This document shows positions 49,872 through 60,800 of a stretch of 64,000 bases of DNA, one piece after another (position 1 is the stretch's first letter; each line of letters starts with the position of its first letter). Made by a program: the position numbers and the translations under genes. Origin of the DNA: Arthrinium phaeospermum. Lineage: Eukaryota > Ascomycota > Sordariomycetes > Amphisphaeriales > Apiosporaceae. The notes beneath the pieces were generated by a model. It was given only the letters and a program-made list of their open reading frames with translations. It searched no databases and had not been told where the DNA came from. The stretch lies in contig QYRS01000002.1 of the NCBI GenBank assembly GCA_006503535.1, forward strand, positions 2,914,001 to 2,978,000. The letters run 5' to 3'.

Positions 49872-50649
49872 AAGGCTGTGGCACGCCTGTTCAGAAGACG
49901 CGAAGGTCGATCGTCTGCATCAAAATGAATACGATAAACATTGTCGATGCTGGAGGCTGGTTTACTTGTGTGGGTCTAGAAATTGAAAGAGGCAGTGTGA
50001 GGTAGTTGAGGAAGACGGGGCATACATAGAGTCTGGCGGTTTCTATTTGTCTCAAGCCCAGAGTAAACATACCCTAATTAGTCTGAGCCGAAGAGGGCTC
50101 CCGTAATGTTCCATTTTCATGCGAAGGTATTCATTCGCTTCCAAGTATCTACATGAACATTCGAAATATGAGACTCGTGCGTGAAATTCAGTCTTCTTAG
50201 ACTGGACTAACAAGGAGCCCAACACAGTACCAGCCGAGCCTGAGTGAGATCCATAGTCTAACAATATAACATTCTATTAATTGTGTATTTGCCCCGAACG
50301 CCCCTGGATTTGAAAGCACCCTGAGCAGAGCTATGTATTTACATACAATCCAATACCGGTGAGAAAGCCACCAATTCTAGGCATGGGTATAAGGTATCAT
50401 CATCAGCCTACTCCTCTTTTTTTAAACCGTCTAGAACGCCCTGCCTGCCCCTGAGCACCAAAAAGACACGAAACCTGCAGCGAGCGATGCACTGCTTGCA
50501 CGCCGGGTCGTACCGGGGGTGTGTGTCTTGATATGTGTTGGCTCGTGGCTCTCAACTAATTAGGTCCAATATCAAAACTCCTCTTTCGTTCGTATTCGCG
50601 ATTCGTAAGCCTCACATAGTCGAAGGCGGGCCCAAATTCCAGAAGCCTT
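49872..50649. other. Convergent intergenic SVF1 / MFS transporter
   Basis: Only presumed 3' UTRs are seen here. A minus-strand frame at 50052-50264 (70 aa) has no recognisable features. Confidence 0.45.
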
Positions 50650-52364
50650 TTACTCTTCATCTTCGAGCTCGGTGATGGTGGTGGTGGATGCTTGCTTGGC
50701 ATGGCCACCAGAGCTTTCCTCGGACGAATCTTCGCATTTTGGTCGCTGCACGCTGAAGCATTGCACCGCCCCGACGATGGCCACGAATGCACTGCCATAC
50801 CACGCCAGCGACGTGCAGTCTATCTGGCTACCAATGGTATACAGATATCCTGCCACGGGCGGGGCGATCATGCGGCAGGCGGCACCGGCACTGGCCGCAA
50901 ACCCGTTGATCTTGCCCAAGACGCTCGAACAAGGCGTGACTTCCTTGATGAGAATGAGTAGCAGCGGGTAGAGTATGATGGAGAGGACGTTGCGAATGGC
51001 GAGACAACAGTATATGGCCGGATACAGCAGCGACTCAGGGACATGTACCAGCATTGGCATGACTGCATAGGCGATGGGGTGTAGGATTGTGACGGTAATG
51101 AACAGTTTGTAGATCCCAATGTAGGAGGCGGCAATCGGGAATATCACCACCTGCACAAATAGTGCCATCGCGCCGTTGAACGCAAGGATGACGCCGACGC
51201 TCTGCATCGATAGTCCTAACCCCCCGGCGGATAGCAGAGGGTTGAAAGAAGAAATCCGCATGTCCGGAGCCCGCTCATCCTCGAAATATATGGGCAAGAG
51301 GTGGTCGTATGTCATGCTGTGGTACGTGAACAATGACAAGGCACAGATGAGCGCCATTACCGGTTTCGTAAATATGCTCGGCTGCTTGTGCTTTTGGATC
51401 TTCTTCGCACAAGGCATTTCGCGTTGTTGCTCGATGCTACCGCGGATAGTGCCGTAAGTCTCTGAGCGGATGTCGAATGGCGGTTGCTTGATAGAGTCCG
51501 ATGTCTCGAACAGCGGAGTCTCTTCCGAGACATATGTCTTGTTGCTGGTTACACGGGGGGCCATATCGGGATGGGTCTCGTCCAAGAGAAAGTAGGCCAT
51601 GACAATGCTGCTGAGGAGTAGCACAGCACAGATGACGTTGGGAAGCAGGTACGGGAATTTGGTGAACAAGCTGTTCTCGCCAAAGACGTTGGGGAACGAC
51701 TTGTGAGGCTCTGCAAATATGCCACCGATCGAAGGGCCGATTATAGTTCCTATACACCAAACAAATGGCATGATTGCATATGCGCGCGGCTCGTGCTCTT
51801 TACGCGTAACAATCTCGGCCACCATTGTCTGAATGACACCGATGTTTCCGTTCTTCAGGTGATATGTGTCAGTACCAGCAAGCGCCAGTGGGACCCAGAT
51901 CCAGGGCCGGGAAGTCGACAAAACTTACCAACATGCCGCCGAGGGCTCGAGCGGCGAGTGCAAACCAGAAGTTCTGGGCGAAACCGACCATGAGCAAACT
52001 CGCGGTTGTGCCGGCGCAGCCTAGGAGGAGCACAGGTTTGCGGCCGATTTTATCGGAGAGGCTCCCCCAGAACATGCCCATCATGGCCTCGGTGAGGGAA
52101 AAGGCCGAGATGAGCAGGCCAGCATAGAAGGAGGCATCGCTTTCCTTACCAACCTGGAACTGCTTTATGAGGGACCATGCGTACGGAAAGATACTTGTAA
52201 GCGCGATGGGTTCCGCTAGCCGTACAATTCCTGTGTCATGTTGGTCAGTATACTTGTATATGTACAACAGGGAGATAGAGGAAGAAAATGGACTTACCGA
52301 GCAAGAAGAGTTGCCAGGTCGGGAAGTCATTTTCGGGATTGCGAGGTGTTCGTGATCTCTGCAT
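50650..52364 (-). CDS. Major facilitator superfamily transporter
   Basis: Three exons, 52364-52298, 52230-51929 and 51852-50650, give 523 aa with about 12 membrane segments. Helix 1 starts with FPTWQLFLLG. The MFS signature between helices 2 and 3 is GSLSDKIGRKP at residues 78-88, and helix 4 has RALGGMLNGNIGVIQT, which resembles the drug:H+ antiporter type. A long central loop of about 80 residues (PDMAPRV to CAKKIQKHKQ) separates the two halves, and the C-terminal tail is Ser/Thr/Glu-rich. The sequence looks like the fungal group related to plant zinc-induced facilitator-like proteins and yeast YCR023C; substrate unknown. The chosen ATG lies inside a possible 3' splice site (ctaacaATGCAG), so a further upstream exon cannot be excluded. 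Confidence 0.9.
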
Positions 52365-54003
52365 TGTTAGATAATATGTTCTCACGACTTGGTAAAAGTC
52401 TTACGACGACAAGCACAGCACACGAAGACTTTAAAAAGCGTGATCAGATAGCCTCGTGCAAGAGAGAGTATCCGATGTGGCAAACAAGTCCCGGGTGCTG
52501 TGGCGGCACACTGGTGCTCGTATCCTCCTTGGTCGGATCAAGGGGTCGCGGGTTTGGTGCGCGAGTGACGGGTGGTATGCGTGCGAAGTTGCGTAATTCT
52601 TGATGTGTTTGTGATGTGAGAAAGTGGAAGCTGGAGTTTACTGCAAAGGCAAAAAGAAAGAGACAGAAACAAGGCTGATAAGGGAGAGAAAAAAAGGTAG
52701 GTAGTCGCAACAAGGGAGAAATTTGATAGATTGTAGGCAGTTCGAGTCGAATAAGTTACATGTGGACCAGGAATGGGACACTCCAGGCCTGACCCCAGAA
52801 GAAAACAGCGATCCGCTAAGCTGCCTAACCGTCTTTTCCCACGCCTCTGGCCCTGGAACCCGCCCACCCACACCATGGAAGACGCTTGTATCCATTGGCC
52901 TGGCCCTGGAGCCCGCCCCCTTGGCCCCCTGTCATCCGATCGAAACCGCCGACGACTCTGAGGCAGTGGGAAATGTAAACATGCTCATGTTTCGAAACTC
53001 TGTGCGGCTCGAGTCTTTGCTTTATCTTTTTCTCTCTTTACTCGGTACGTAATTCTGATTGTCAGAAGACAGAGAGTGGTACAAGTTGGATCAAGATGAC
53101 TGAGGACGCCTCGAAAGTAATCGTAACAAGTGTCGGTCGTCCCACAGTAGCGGTATGCAAAGCAAACTACCTACCTCCCTACTGCCTACCTTGTTACTAT
53201 CACTCCCTCCCCTATCTCGCCACAAACATTGGCGGTAGGCGGTCAACAACCGAAGTCGCAGCGCCATGCAGTCTTCCGTCTGCTTTGCTGGTCCTAGCCT
53301 GCTAGCCTACCTGCCCCTTGCTGTCTGCCGTTGATCCTAGGGCTAGTGCATTGCGCTAGATAATTCTCGTCTGGACTCTGAAGAGACGTTTGCAGTAGCC
53401 CGTGGCTTGTCAGTCCCAGGTGATCAGGGCGCCAAAAACTTTCCCGGGACACCCCCAATCCTGTGCTGTTAGCTCTCGGGATAATGGCAACGACTCAGGA
53501 GTAAAGTGGTCCCTACGAATTTTCTAGTTGTTTCCTTGACACGAGTTAGAACAGTGGCCTGACTGATTGCATACCTAGATGAAAGGACAAAAAAGAAGCC
53601 GAAGAAAAGTGGACGTCACCGTGACACTGGCTATCAACAAGGTTTCTTGTTCTGAGGGCATTATCTGCACAGGTCAATCGATACATACATCACAACTCAG
53701 ATGCCGGCCAGAGGATGAGGCTTGGCTGAAGGAAGCGACATGCAGGGATCTAGATTCGCACGCGAGTTATGGATACACGCCCAGATCAAGGTGGGGCTCC
53801 CAGGAAAACGGGGAATCCCTCCCGCGTTTTAATGATGGCACCTCCCATGCATATCAGATAGGTAAATCGTTACTCTACATGAAGTACGTACACGTAAAAC
53901 TGTATGTCGACGGCCCGGACATCCCGGCGTCCAGTTCTTGACCTGCAGAAGTATATGCATCCTTATCTTGGGCACATACATAGATAACCACCATCATGAC
54001 AGG
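52365..54003. other. Intergenic upstream of the MFS gene
   Basis: This 1.6-kb gap should hold the MFS promoter. Short frames (for example 53579-53941 plus, 120 aa; 53096-53305 plus) have no recognisable domain or signal peptide. 'taccta' and 'ctacctac' motifs are frequent near 53165-53320. No gene supported. Confidence 0.4.
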
Positions 54004-54627
54004 TCAATGACCATCGAATAGCGTTTCCAGCTCACAAAGCGATACGCCAATCAGATGCGAGAGCCTCTTCTTGAGTTCGTCCACCGTAAGCTCACCACAC
54101 TTGATCGAACCAATACCAGGTGGTTTATTGGCCATGTCCAACCCCGAAAACTTTCTAATGTGTGGAAGTTCGAGGTAAGACTGTCGTCTCGTAGAATCTG
54201 CACAAGTCGCCAATGTTATCTCGTGAACCGGGTCACCTCCCGACAAGGTACTTCGGCAGTCCATCGCCACCGGGATCGCCGTCGATCCTTCATTCGGGTG
54301 TAATCGGGGCTCGTTAGGCGACACTGATGATTCTCCTAGCTCTGTACATACAGTGCTTTGGTGCTGGCGTCGGGGCTGGGGCTCCATAATCATATTGTCA
54401 GGAGCTATGGGTAGACTTAGATCCGGACACATATAGTCATCGTATTGCGGGATGCGAAACGGCGCCCCCGGACGTCGATTCCATTTCCATCCTTCGCCGG
54501 AGAGGTGGAAATCTGGCACTATGTAACACGGCTCTCTCCCTGGGCTGCTGCCGTGCCGATTTGGTGATCGCTTCGTACTTCCGAGTTCGCGGCATTTCGG
54601 CAATGTCTGATCCCGAAGCAGTGTCAT
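54004..54627 (-). CDS. Hypothetical protein, unrecognised
   Basis: One uninterrupted frame of 207 aa has ATG at 54627 and an in-frame stop just upstream (TAA overlapping the ATG region), so the start is credible if the frame is real. The first half is rich in Pro, Arg and Ser. The C-terminal 40 residues (CGELTVDELKKRLSHLIGVSL) look like a short amphipathic helical unit. There is no signal peptide, membrane segment or known motif. It follows the HELAH-protein gene on the same strand, 144 bp downstream of its stop. I do not recognise the family; it may be lineage-specific or spurious. Confidence 0.38.
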   Translation of the reverse strand: MTLLRDQTLPKCRELGSTKRSPNRHGSSPGREPCYIVPDFHLSGEGWKWNRRPGAPFRIPQYDDYMCPDLSLPIAPDNMIMEPQPRRQHQSTVCTELGESSVSPNEPRLHPNEGSTAIPVAMDCRSTLSGGDPVHEITLATCADSTRRQSYLELPHIRKFSGLDMANKPPGIGSIKCGELTVDELKKRLSHLIGVSLCELETLFDGH

Positions 54628-54771
54628 TATGCTTGTGCTTCCCCCGAGTATAGGCCCAGGCTCCCAGTTACTCTGTTGAAATAGCTTTGAGATGCTATTC
54701 GGCCCAAAGAGCCGTCAGTCAATGCTACTTGGTTCGAATTGGGAAATATATGAGGAGACAGAGGCAACCTA

Positions 54772-55862
54772 CTATTCTGCTGGGATGGAGTAGTGTGCCC
54801 TTTGCTTGGGCCGTACCCTATGGCAATCCCAGCTCAAGAACTCCCTCCAAGCCAACCCTTCCTCGAGGTCCTTAATGCCCTTGATGGGCACAGGGACGTA
54901 GCCGCCGAACAGGTGTGCGATGAAGCTCTCGCCCAGCTCCATCTCCAAGTCGGCCCCGTAATACGGTTCCCGCATCCCCTTACTAAGCGAGCGGAAGTCT
55001 CTCCAGTATACTGCATGGGCCAGCCTTTTCGTTTTCACCCACAAGTATATTATCAGCCCTCATATTCTTATACTCCACTTGGACTTTACCATGTTAGAAA
55101 AAGGGAGCTCACTCGTGCAAAATGGTGACAGCGGCCATGAAGGCCGTAAGCATATATTCCTCGCCGCCGCTGTCGCCCTTCTCCTTCAGCTCTCGCAAGC
55201 GGGCAGGGTACTCGGCCATCAAGAGTATTGTTAGGTGTCTCTGGGAGAGGCCTTTCTCCCTGCACGCCTGGTCCTCTATTTCGATGGCCGTATAACTGTC
55301 CAGTTCGTCTAGTGGTACGGCAACGTTGTTCCGGCGTTGCCGACAGGTGTATCCGCTCCAGCCCTTCTGCGAGAACATATCTGCATCGAGTTGCCAGGTA
55401 ACGGAAATTGCGAGGCCATGAGCCAACTCCCTCAAAGCTTCGTCGAGCCAAAGCTTTTTTTGTTCGGGAGATGCCCAAGTTGCTTTGTGGTGTCTGGCTA
55501 TGCTGTAGGGGGTGGGATTTTGCTGGGCGCCGAGACAACTGTAGGCATACGGAAGTCGTGCTCCCGGGTAATTCCCAGAGAATATATCATCGATGATGAA
55601 ATCTGAAATCCATTCTAGGGCAACATCGGTATCAAGGATCTTGCTGGCCAGCAAAAGGGGTTGTCGTAGCTCTTCGTAGAACTCGGCATCGGCCGTCGTC
55701 CAATTCTGGAGAACTGGGTGGATGGTACCCTCGAGGCACATAGTCCCTGCCGACAGAATGTTAGCCAATGCTTCTATATACAGGCAGCATGACCCTAAGC
55801 TTAGGTGCGCGCATGTGCATACCTCTGACACCATCTCTTGTGAGCTTCTCAGTTTTACGCAT
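54772..55862 (-). CDS. Uncharacterised protein with HELAH zinc-protease motif formed by splicing
   Basis: I propose three exons, 55862-55823, 55746-55113 and 55024-54772, giving 308 aa that begin MRKTEKLTRDGVRGTMCLEG. The first intron (76 nt) has donor GTATGC and branch GCTAAC; the second (88 nt) has donor GTGAGC, branch CTAAC and acceptor AAAAG. The second junction lies inside a Glu codon and joins TILHE to LAHAVYWRDF, so residues 224-228 become HELAH, the HExxH pattern of zinc metallopeptidases. An acidic cluster about 25 residues on (EMELGESF, 252-259) could supply the third ligand in the gluzincin manner. The N-terminal half is helical (EFYEELRQPLLLASKILDTD, WISDFIIDDIF). No signal peptide is seen, so it is probably intracellular. 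I know no named family that fits. Unspliced reading of 55948-55109 stops right at the H-E and would lose the motif. Confidence 0.72.
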
Positions 55863-56357
55863 TTTTCGCGACTGCCAACCGACCCAATGACAGCACCAGG
55901 GCAATTGTGTTTCATCCCGTATCCATGATCATGAGGTTCGAATGTCACAGAATATTATTTCCAACTAAGAGGTTTATTCATATATTTACGGTGATTTCCC
56001 CGAGAACAAAAGAGTCGAGTCGGCATTCCAGACGTCCAAGACATAGCCGCTATCGACATTGAATGCGGCAAGTGGGTTCTTCGCACCCAGTTCAATCCCA
56101 CCCCCTCTACAGGCATTTAAAAGGCAAGTCAGTCAAACTTCGGCAGTGTATAAGATACTGGTCAGATATGAAAAGGGTTCGTTTAAATCGACTTCTATTG
56201 TCTTCGTCGCGAGATGCAAGGAGTATGACCAGAGATTCAAGCGTATCGTGTCTACTTATTTATCTAAGGGTTGTACCCGGCAGGGCCCGAAACGAAACAA
56301 TGAACATACAACTGCACGAGTAGGGCAATCAACTCCCTTCCCCCTCGCATTCTCTCT
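55863..56357. other. Intergenic between IMPase 3' end and the HELAH-protein promoter
   Basis: 495 bp. The left part includes the in-frame ATG at 55948 of the unspliced frame. A plus-strand frame at 56059-56361 (100 aa) is unrecognisable. No gene supported. Confidence 0.45.
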
Positions 56358-57364
56358 CTAGTACTCCATCCTCCCATCCCCCATGACCTCCCAGAACTGC
56401 CGCACAAGCTCCTTCTGCTGCTCGGGCGCCGCCCCGCCGCGGACGGCCAGGTACTTGCGGTCGTCGAGCTCGGGGTCCCAGACGCCCGGGTTCCCGCCGG
56501 CCATGATGCCCCCGGCCTCGGCGAGGATGGTCCAGCCGGCGCAGACGTCCCAGGCCCAGCAGCCGCCCTCCCAGTAGGCGTCGAGCTGGCCCGCGGCGAC
56601 GGCGCAGAGGTTGAGGGCCGCGCTCCCGAGGCTGCGCAGGCTGTGCACCATGGCGCCGCCCGTCTCCGTCGTCGCGCACAGCTTCCGGAACGTCTCCGTC
56701 TTGACCGCGTAGTTGACGCCGTCGCGGCTGTTGCCCCACTCCACCGCCACCAGGGCCGCGCCCAGCCCCGCGAGCGGCGGCGGGTTGCGCGACAGCGGCA
56801 GCCGGCTCACGCGGCCCTTCTCCCCCGACGAATTGCCCTCTTCGCTGGGGAGGCCCCAGGCGCGCCCGTGGGTCAGGAAGGCGCCGCGGCCGCGGATGGC
56901 CGTGTACAGTTGGTCCAGGTACGGGTTGTAGACAACGCCAATGGTGGGGGTGCGGTCGACAGCTAGGCCCAGCGAGATGCAGGCGCTGGGGAAGCCGTGG
57001 ACGAAGTTGGTGGTACCGTCAATGGGGTCCACGATGAAGGTTGGCGCCGCCGTCAGCTTCTGGCCTGGCTTATAGGTCTCCTCACCCATGAAGTCAAATG
57101 AAGGGTACTTTTTCTGGAGCTGTCCAGAGACCAGCGCCTCAACGGCCTTGTCTGCCTCAGTGACAATGTCCACAGCTGCGACACGAGAAGCGTAAGCATG
57201 CTGCTCGCTCCAAGGAATCTCGGCTGAAATGGTGGTTCATACTCACAGTTCAGCTTTGTATCTGTTGCGATGTCGGTAGGGTTGGCAGAGAGGATCATGC
57301 GACCGGCCTCATAAGCTATCGAGACCAGTGTGTCGCGGATCTCCTCCAAATCTAGACCGGCCAT
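56358..57364 (-). CDS. Inositol monophosphatase family protein
   Basis: IMPases are Mg-dependent, lithium-sensitive phosphatases that release inositol from inositol phosphates; related fungal proteins (qutG/qa-x group) sit in quinate clusters. Two exons, 57364-57247 and 57175-56358 (71-nt intron), give 311 aa. Metal ligands are all present: the GEET motif at residues 70-73, DPIDGTTNF from residue 89, and WDVCAGWTILAEAGG in the C-terminal half. The N-terminal helix starts with LDLEEIRDTLVSIAYEAG. The catalytic region has an unusually GC-rich codon usage. Quinate-pathway genes are absent nearby, so plain inositol monophosphatase is the better guess. Confidence 0.93.
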
Positions 57365-57850
57365 CTTGTTGAATATTGCCTAAGGTTCCTGCGGCGAATG
57401 TATAAGTCGATATTATCTTGAGCTCGTGGTAACTTCTCAGGGGCTGCGTTTGTTGGTAGTACTGGAAGATGTCCAAGTTGGCTGTCACTTAGTGAGTGAG
57501 GGGAGGTGGGGTTGATTTGACTTAGAAGGGGCCACTGTCACCCGCTACACTCCATTGCACTATAGGTGAGCATGAACACCACGCGCTTCGAACGGTCTAG
57601 AAGGAGACGGACACTTGCAACTCACATTTATGCAGTGTTGATTCGTACTGGGAAAATGTGCCAGTCGCTTAATGTGACAAAGTCTAGTGATCATATTCTA
57701 CAGCCGGTGGGCTTCACAAGCCACTACCCCGGGTTTCTTTCCGGGTTTCTCTATCCGTGCCCCGCTCTATGTATGGTAGGGGGTGATTGGCTGAGCCCTG
57801 GAGGGTACATCCGCATCTTTTGTCCATTCCCATCATCACCACCTTTGTGC
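57365..57850. other. Intergenic between GEA 3' end and IMPase promoter
   Basis: 486 bp with the IMPase promoter and the 3' UTR of the Arf-GEF gene. A plus-strand frame 57566-57898 extends into the end of the GEF gene on the opposite strand and is a shadow. Nothing else seen. Confidence 0.45.
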
Positions 57851-60800
57851 TTACGCAACAGCCTCCTCTTCCTTCTCCTTCTTCTCCCCCGCTTCTGACT
57901 GCTCTGGTGTCTGCGCAGCACTTTCTTCGATTACAGCCTTCTTTTCAGGCAACTCTTGGGACTTCTCAACCTGCGGCTCCTCAGGCGCAAGCTCATTCTT
58001 CAACTCGGGCAGGAAGCGATCAATACGCTTCCATGTCTCGACCCAGAGCTTCTCTTGGTCTGCATCTACGCTGGGCGGCACAAGATACCCACTGCTCTGC
58101 ATGAAAAGCAACACGTTCTTCAGGTTTTCTGGAACCGCTTCCTCCTAAACAAGAAAACGAGTATTAGCCATCGTTGCATGGAAACAAGTCATAACTTAAC
58201 ACAACTTACCAGACTGTCGCCTTGCCCACTGTTCATAAGCCTGTCCATGACATCAATGATCTTCAGCCAAAGGTCCAGCATGCCGTCCCACTTCGAGAGC
58301 AGGACCAGGTATTGGAGGAAGACCTTGCATAGGAGCGAGGAGGCTTGCACCCTCGTCTCACTCATTCCGTCTCGGTCAGATTGGAATACCTCCGGCTTGA
58401 GAAGCTTGAAGATGAGGGGGAACAGGACTTCGCCAAAGATGGCCGTCCATTCCTCATGGTCACTACATGTCAGCTCTGGCGATAGCAACGATCGTTGCAA
58501 CGACGTAAACGCCAGATGGCGCACTTCTCGGCACGGGTTGGTGCATTGTGTTGTCAGGGACTGGAATATTGGTAGCCAATATGCCGACCATGCTGCAAGC
58601 AAGTTAGTCTTGAACGGCCCTCATGGGAATCGTAGTTTGACAAACCTTCGTTGCTCTCCAGGTGCGACTGCTTCATCAAATGCGGTATACGAGACGTCAT
58701 GTTGTAGATCAGATTAATGGCTTTCACGCCACGGGAAACAACAGCATTATCACTTGGTGCTTCCTTCTTGGGAGGGCGAGCGCTTCGTGGTCGCCGGTCT
58801 CCCGCCCTTCCCTTCTGCTCTGCCACCGCGCCAACCTTGGCAGCTGTGGCAAACTCGTTCAGGAGAGTTATCGCTGCCTCGTAGTTGTCGGCGATAATTG
58901 CCGACGGAGTGCCCGAGACGCCGCCCTCCATAATCTCAAAGACGATCGAAGATGATTCCGGATTGACTGCAAGTGTGCGCAAGAGAACCCAGTAGTCGGG
59001 CGAAGTCATAATTTCGCTCCGGAGCGGTCCTGGCTGGCTAATGCACAACTTCAGGCCTTCCAGAACAAGTGGTGCCGCCTTGGCCAGCGTGTCCTTCGAC
59101 CAGCTGGATATTGTGTGCAATAATACCGGGGCTCGAACAAAGTCGTGTTCCTGATAGATGTGTTAGGATGGCCTGGAAGTTGTTACAACAGACAAGGGCA
59201 CTTACATAGCTAGCCTTCAGAATATTGAACTGGTAGAAGGCCGCCCTCGATACCAGAATCGTGTGGAACCGGCTTGAGTGGCGCAGAATTGCTTGCAACG
59301 CGTCTGCAACTTTCTTCCCCAATGCCTCAATGGTTTCAGCATTTCGCAGAGCAAGAACAGTGCACAATTCGAGGATGTAGACAACAGAGGGATCGTAGAC
59401 AGGCTGCTTGCTCCCTTGTTTAGGAGTCGAAGTAGGTGATGTAGGCAAGCCGTCCTGCTTGACGGTGATGACAGGCACTCCTGAGCTTTCATCTTCCGGA
59501 AGCTCGTCGAGAAGCGCCTCCACCAGCGGCTGCAACGCACTGGCCGACATATTCCTGACGATTGTTAGTACTGGCCGAAAGGGGTGAAAGGGGTCCTTCA
59601 TGACTCACGAGATATTTGCAAACACATCCCCCATGTGGCAAGCTTTTACGCAATCCACGGTGCTTAATGTGCTTTCGACCTCCTCAGCTGACGGCTCAGG
59701 GGGGTCATCCGCTGCATAGCTTGAGATGTAGGACGACAACGCAGAGAAAAGGCCGGTGTCTGCGGTTTTCGCAGCTCTGTCAATAACCTGGGAAGGGGTT
59801 TGGAGGGGTATCGTTGGTAAATTTAGACGCTTAAGATCGTTAGAAAAGAAGGGAGGAATAAGAGAGTTGACAAATAGGTTTAGCCATATCCGAACGATCT
59901 GTGATCAGGTTAGAAAGAGATGGACTATAAATAAAAGGGAGGTTGCAAGGGTAGCTCTTACGTGCTGCCAGCCGGTGCGAATCACAGACTCGCTTCCGGT
60001 CACCACTCGGAAAAGAACGAGAGTCGCCAGCTGGGCCTTGAAGTTTCTCCCGAGCTTAACGGCGAGCTCGCTGACCATCACGCTGGCACCATCATCTGAG
60101 ACCTTCATCTCGGTATTGAGAGCAGTGCTGGAGAGGTTTTCTGTGACTAGTGTTGTCATGCGGCTGAGGCAGTAAATGATGTGGTCGAGAGCCTCAGTGA
60201 TACCGTATTTGGACGCGATCTGGGCACATTGGTCGAAGCCTGTGACCACGCGTGCAAAGGATGGGTCATCCGGCGCCGACATGAACACGTATGCAAGAGT
60301 GGAAACAATGGGTTTCCAAGTCGTTGCAAACATGTGAGCGTCGTAGATGTTGGTATTAATGAGCGTTAGCGGGCCGGCAGCGGCCGTTTTCAGCAACGTC
60401 TCTCTCCAAGCGTAGTCGAATGCGTGTTTGTTATCATGCTCGTCAGGCAAGATGATTTCGTTGTGCTTGATAGCATCAAAGATGGCTTGGACGTATTCGG
60501 GAGCAAAGTCCTTGCCACCGTTCACGCCCCGGAGGTTGCGAGCAAAGTCTTGCACCACCATGCGCTTCTGGTTCTTGAAGTTTGGGTTGTGCTGGTCGGT
60601 GTTGAGCATGAGAATGGCATAACAGAGGATGTAAACTGCATCGTCGTCTGCGCAATCCGGAGGTACGTCGCTTTCAATGTACTTCTTCGCAAACGTCATG
60701 ACGATGCGCTCGATAAGCGCAGACTCTCCCGGAAGCCGGAAGCTTTCCAGGAATAGCCGCAAGGCCTCGTCGGCACGCTTTCCCGAGAAGTCAAACAAGT

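Noticed and set aside
54715..54745. ggttcgaattg, tRNA T-loop-like
   Set aside because: The flanking stems do not pair and the other tRNA arms are missing.
55109..55948. Single-exon reading of 279 aa starting at 55948
   Set aside because: Its first 65 residues look non-coding, it includes a well-formed intron (55822-55747), and it ends at the H-E just before the metal motif; the spliced model is better.
56358..57364. IMPase as part of a quinate (qut/qa) cluster
   Set aside because: No dehydrogenase, dehydratase, permease or regulator of that pathway lies nearby.
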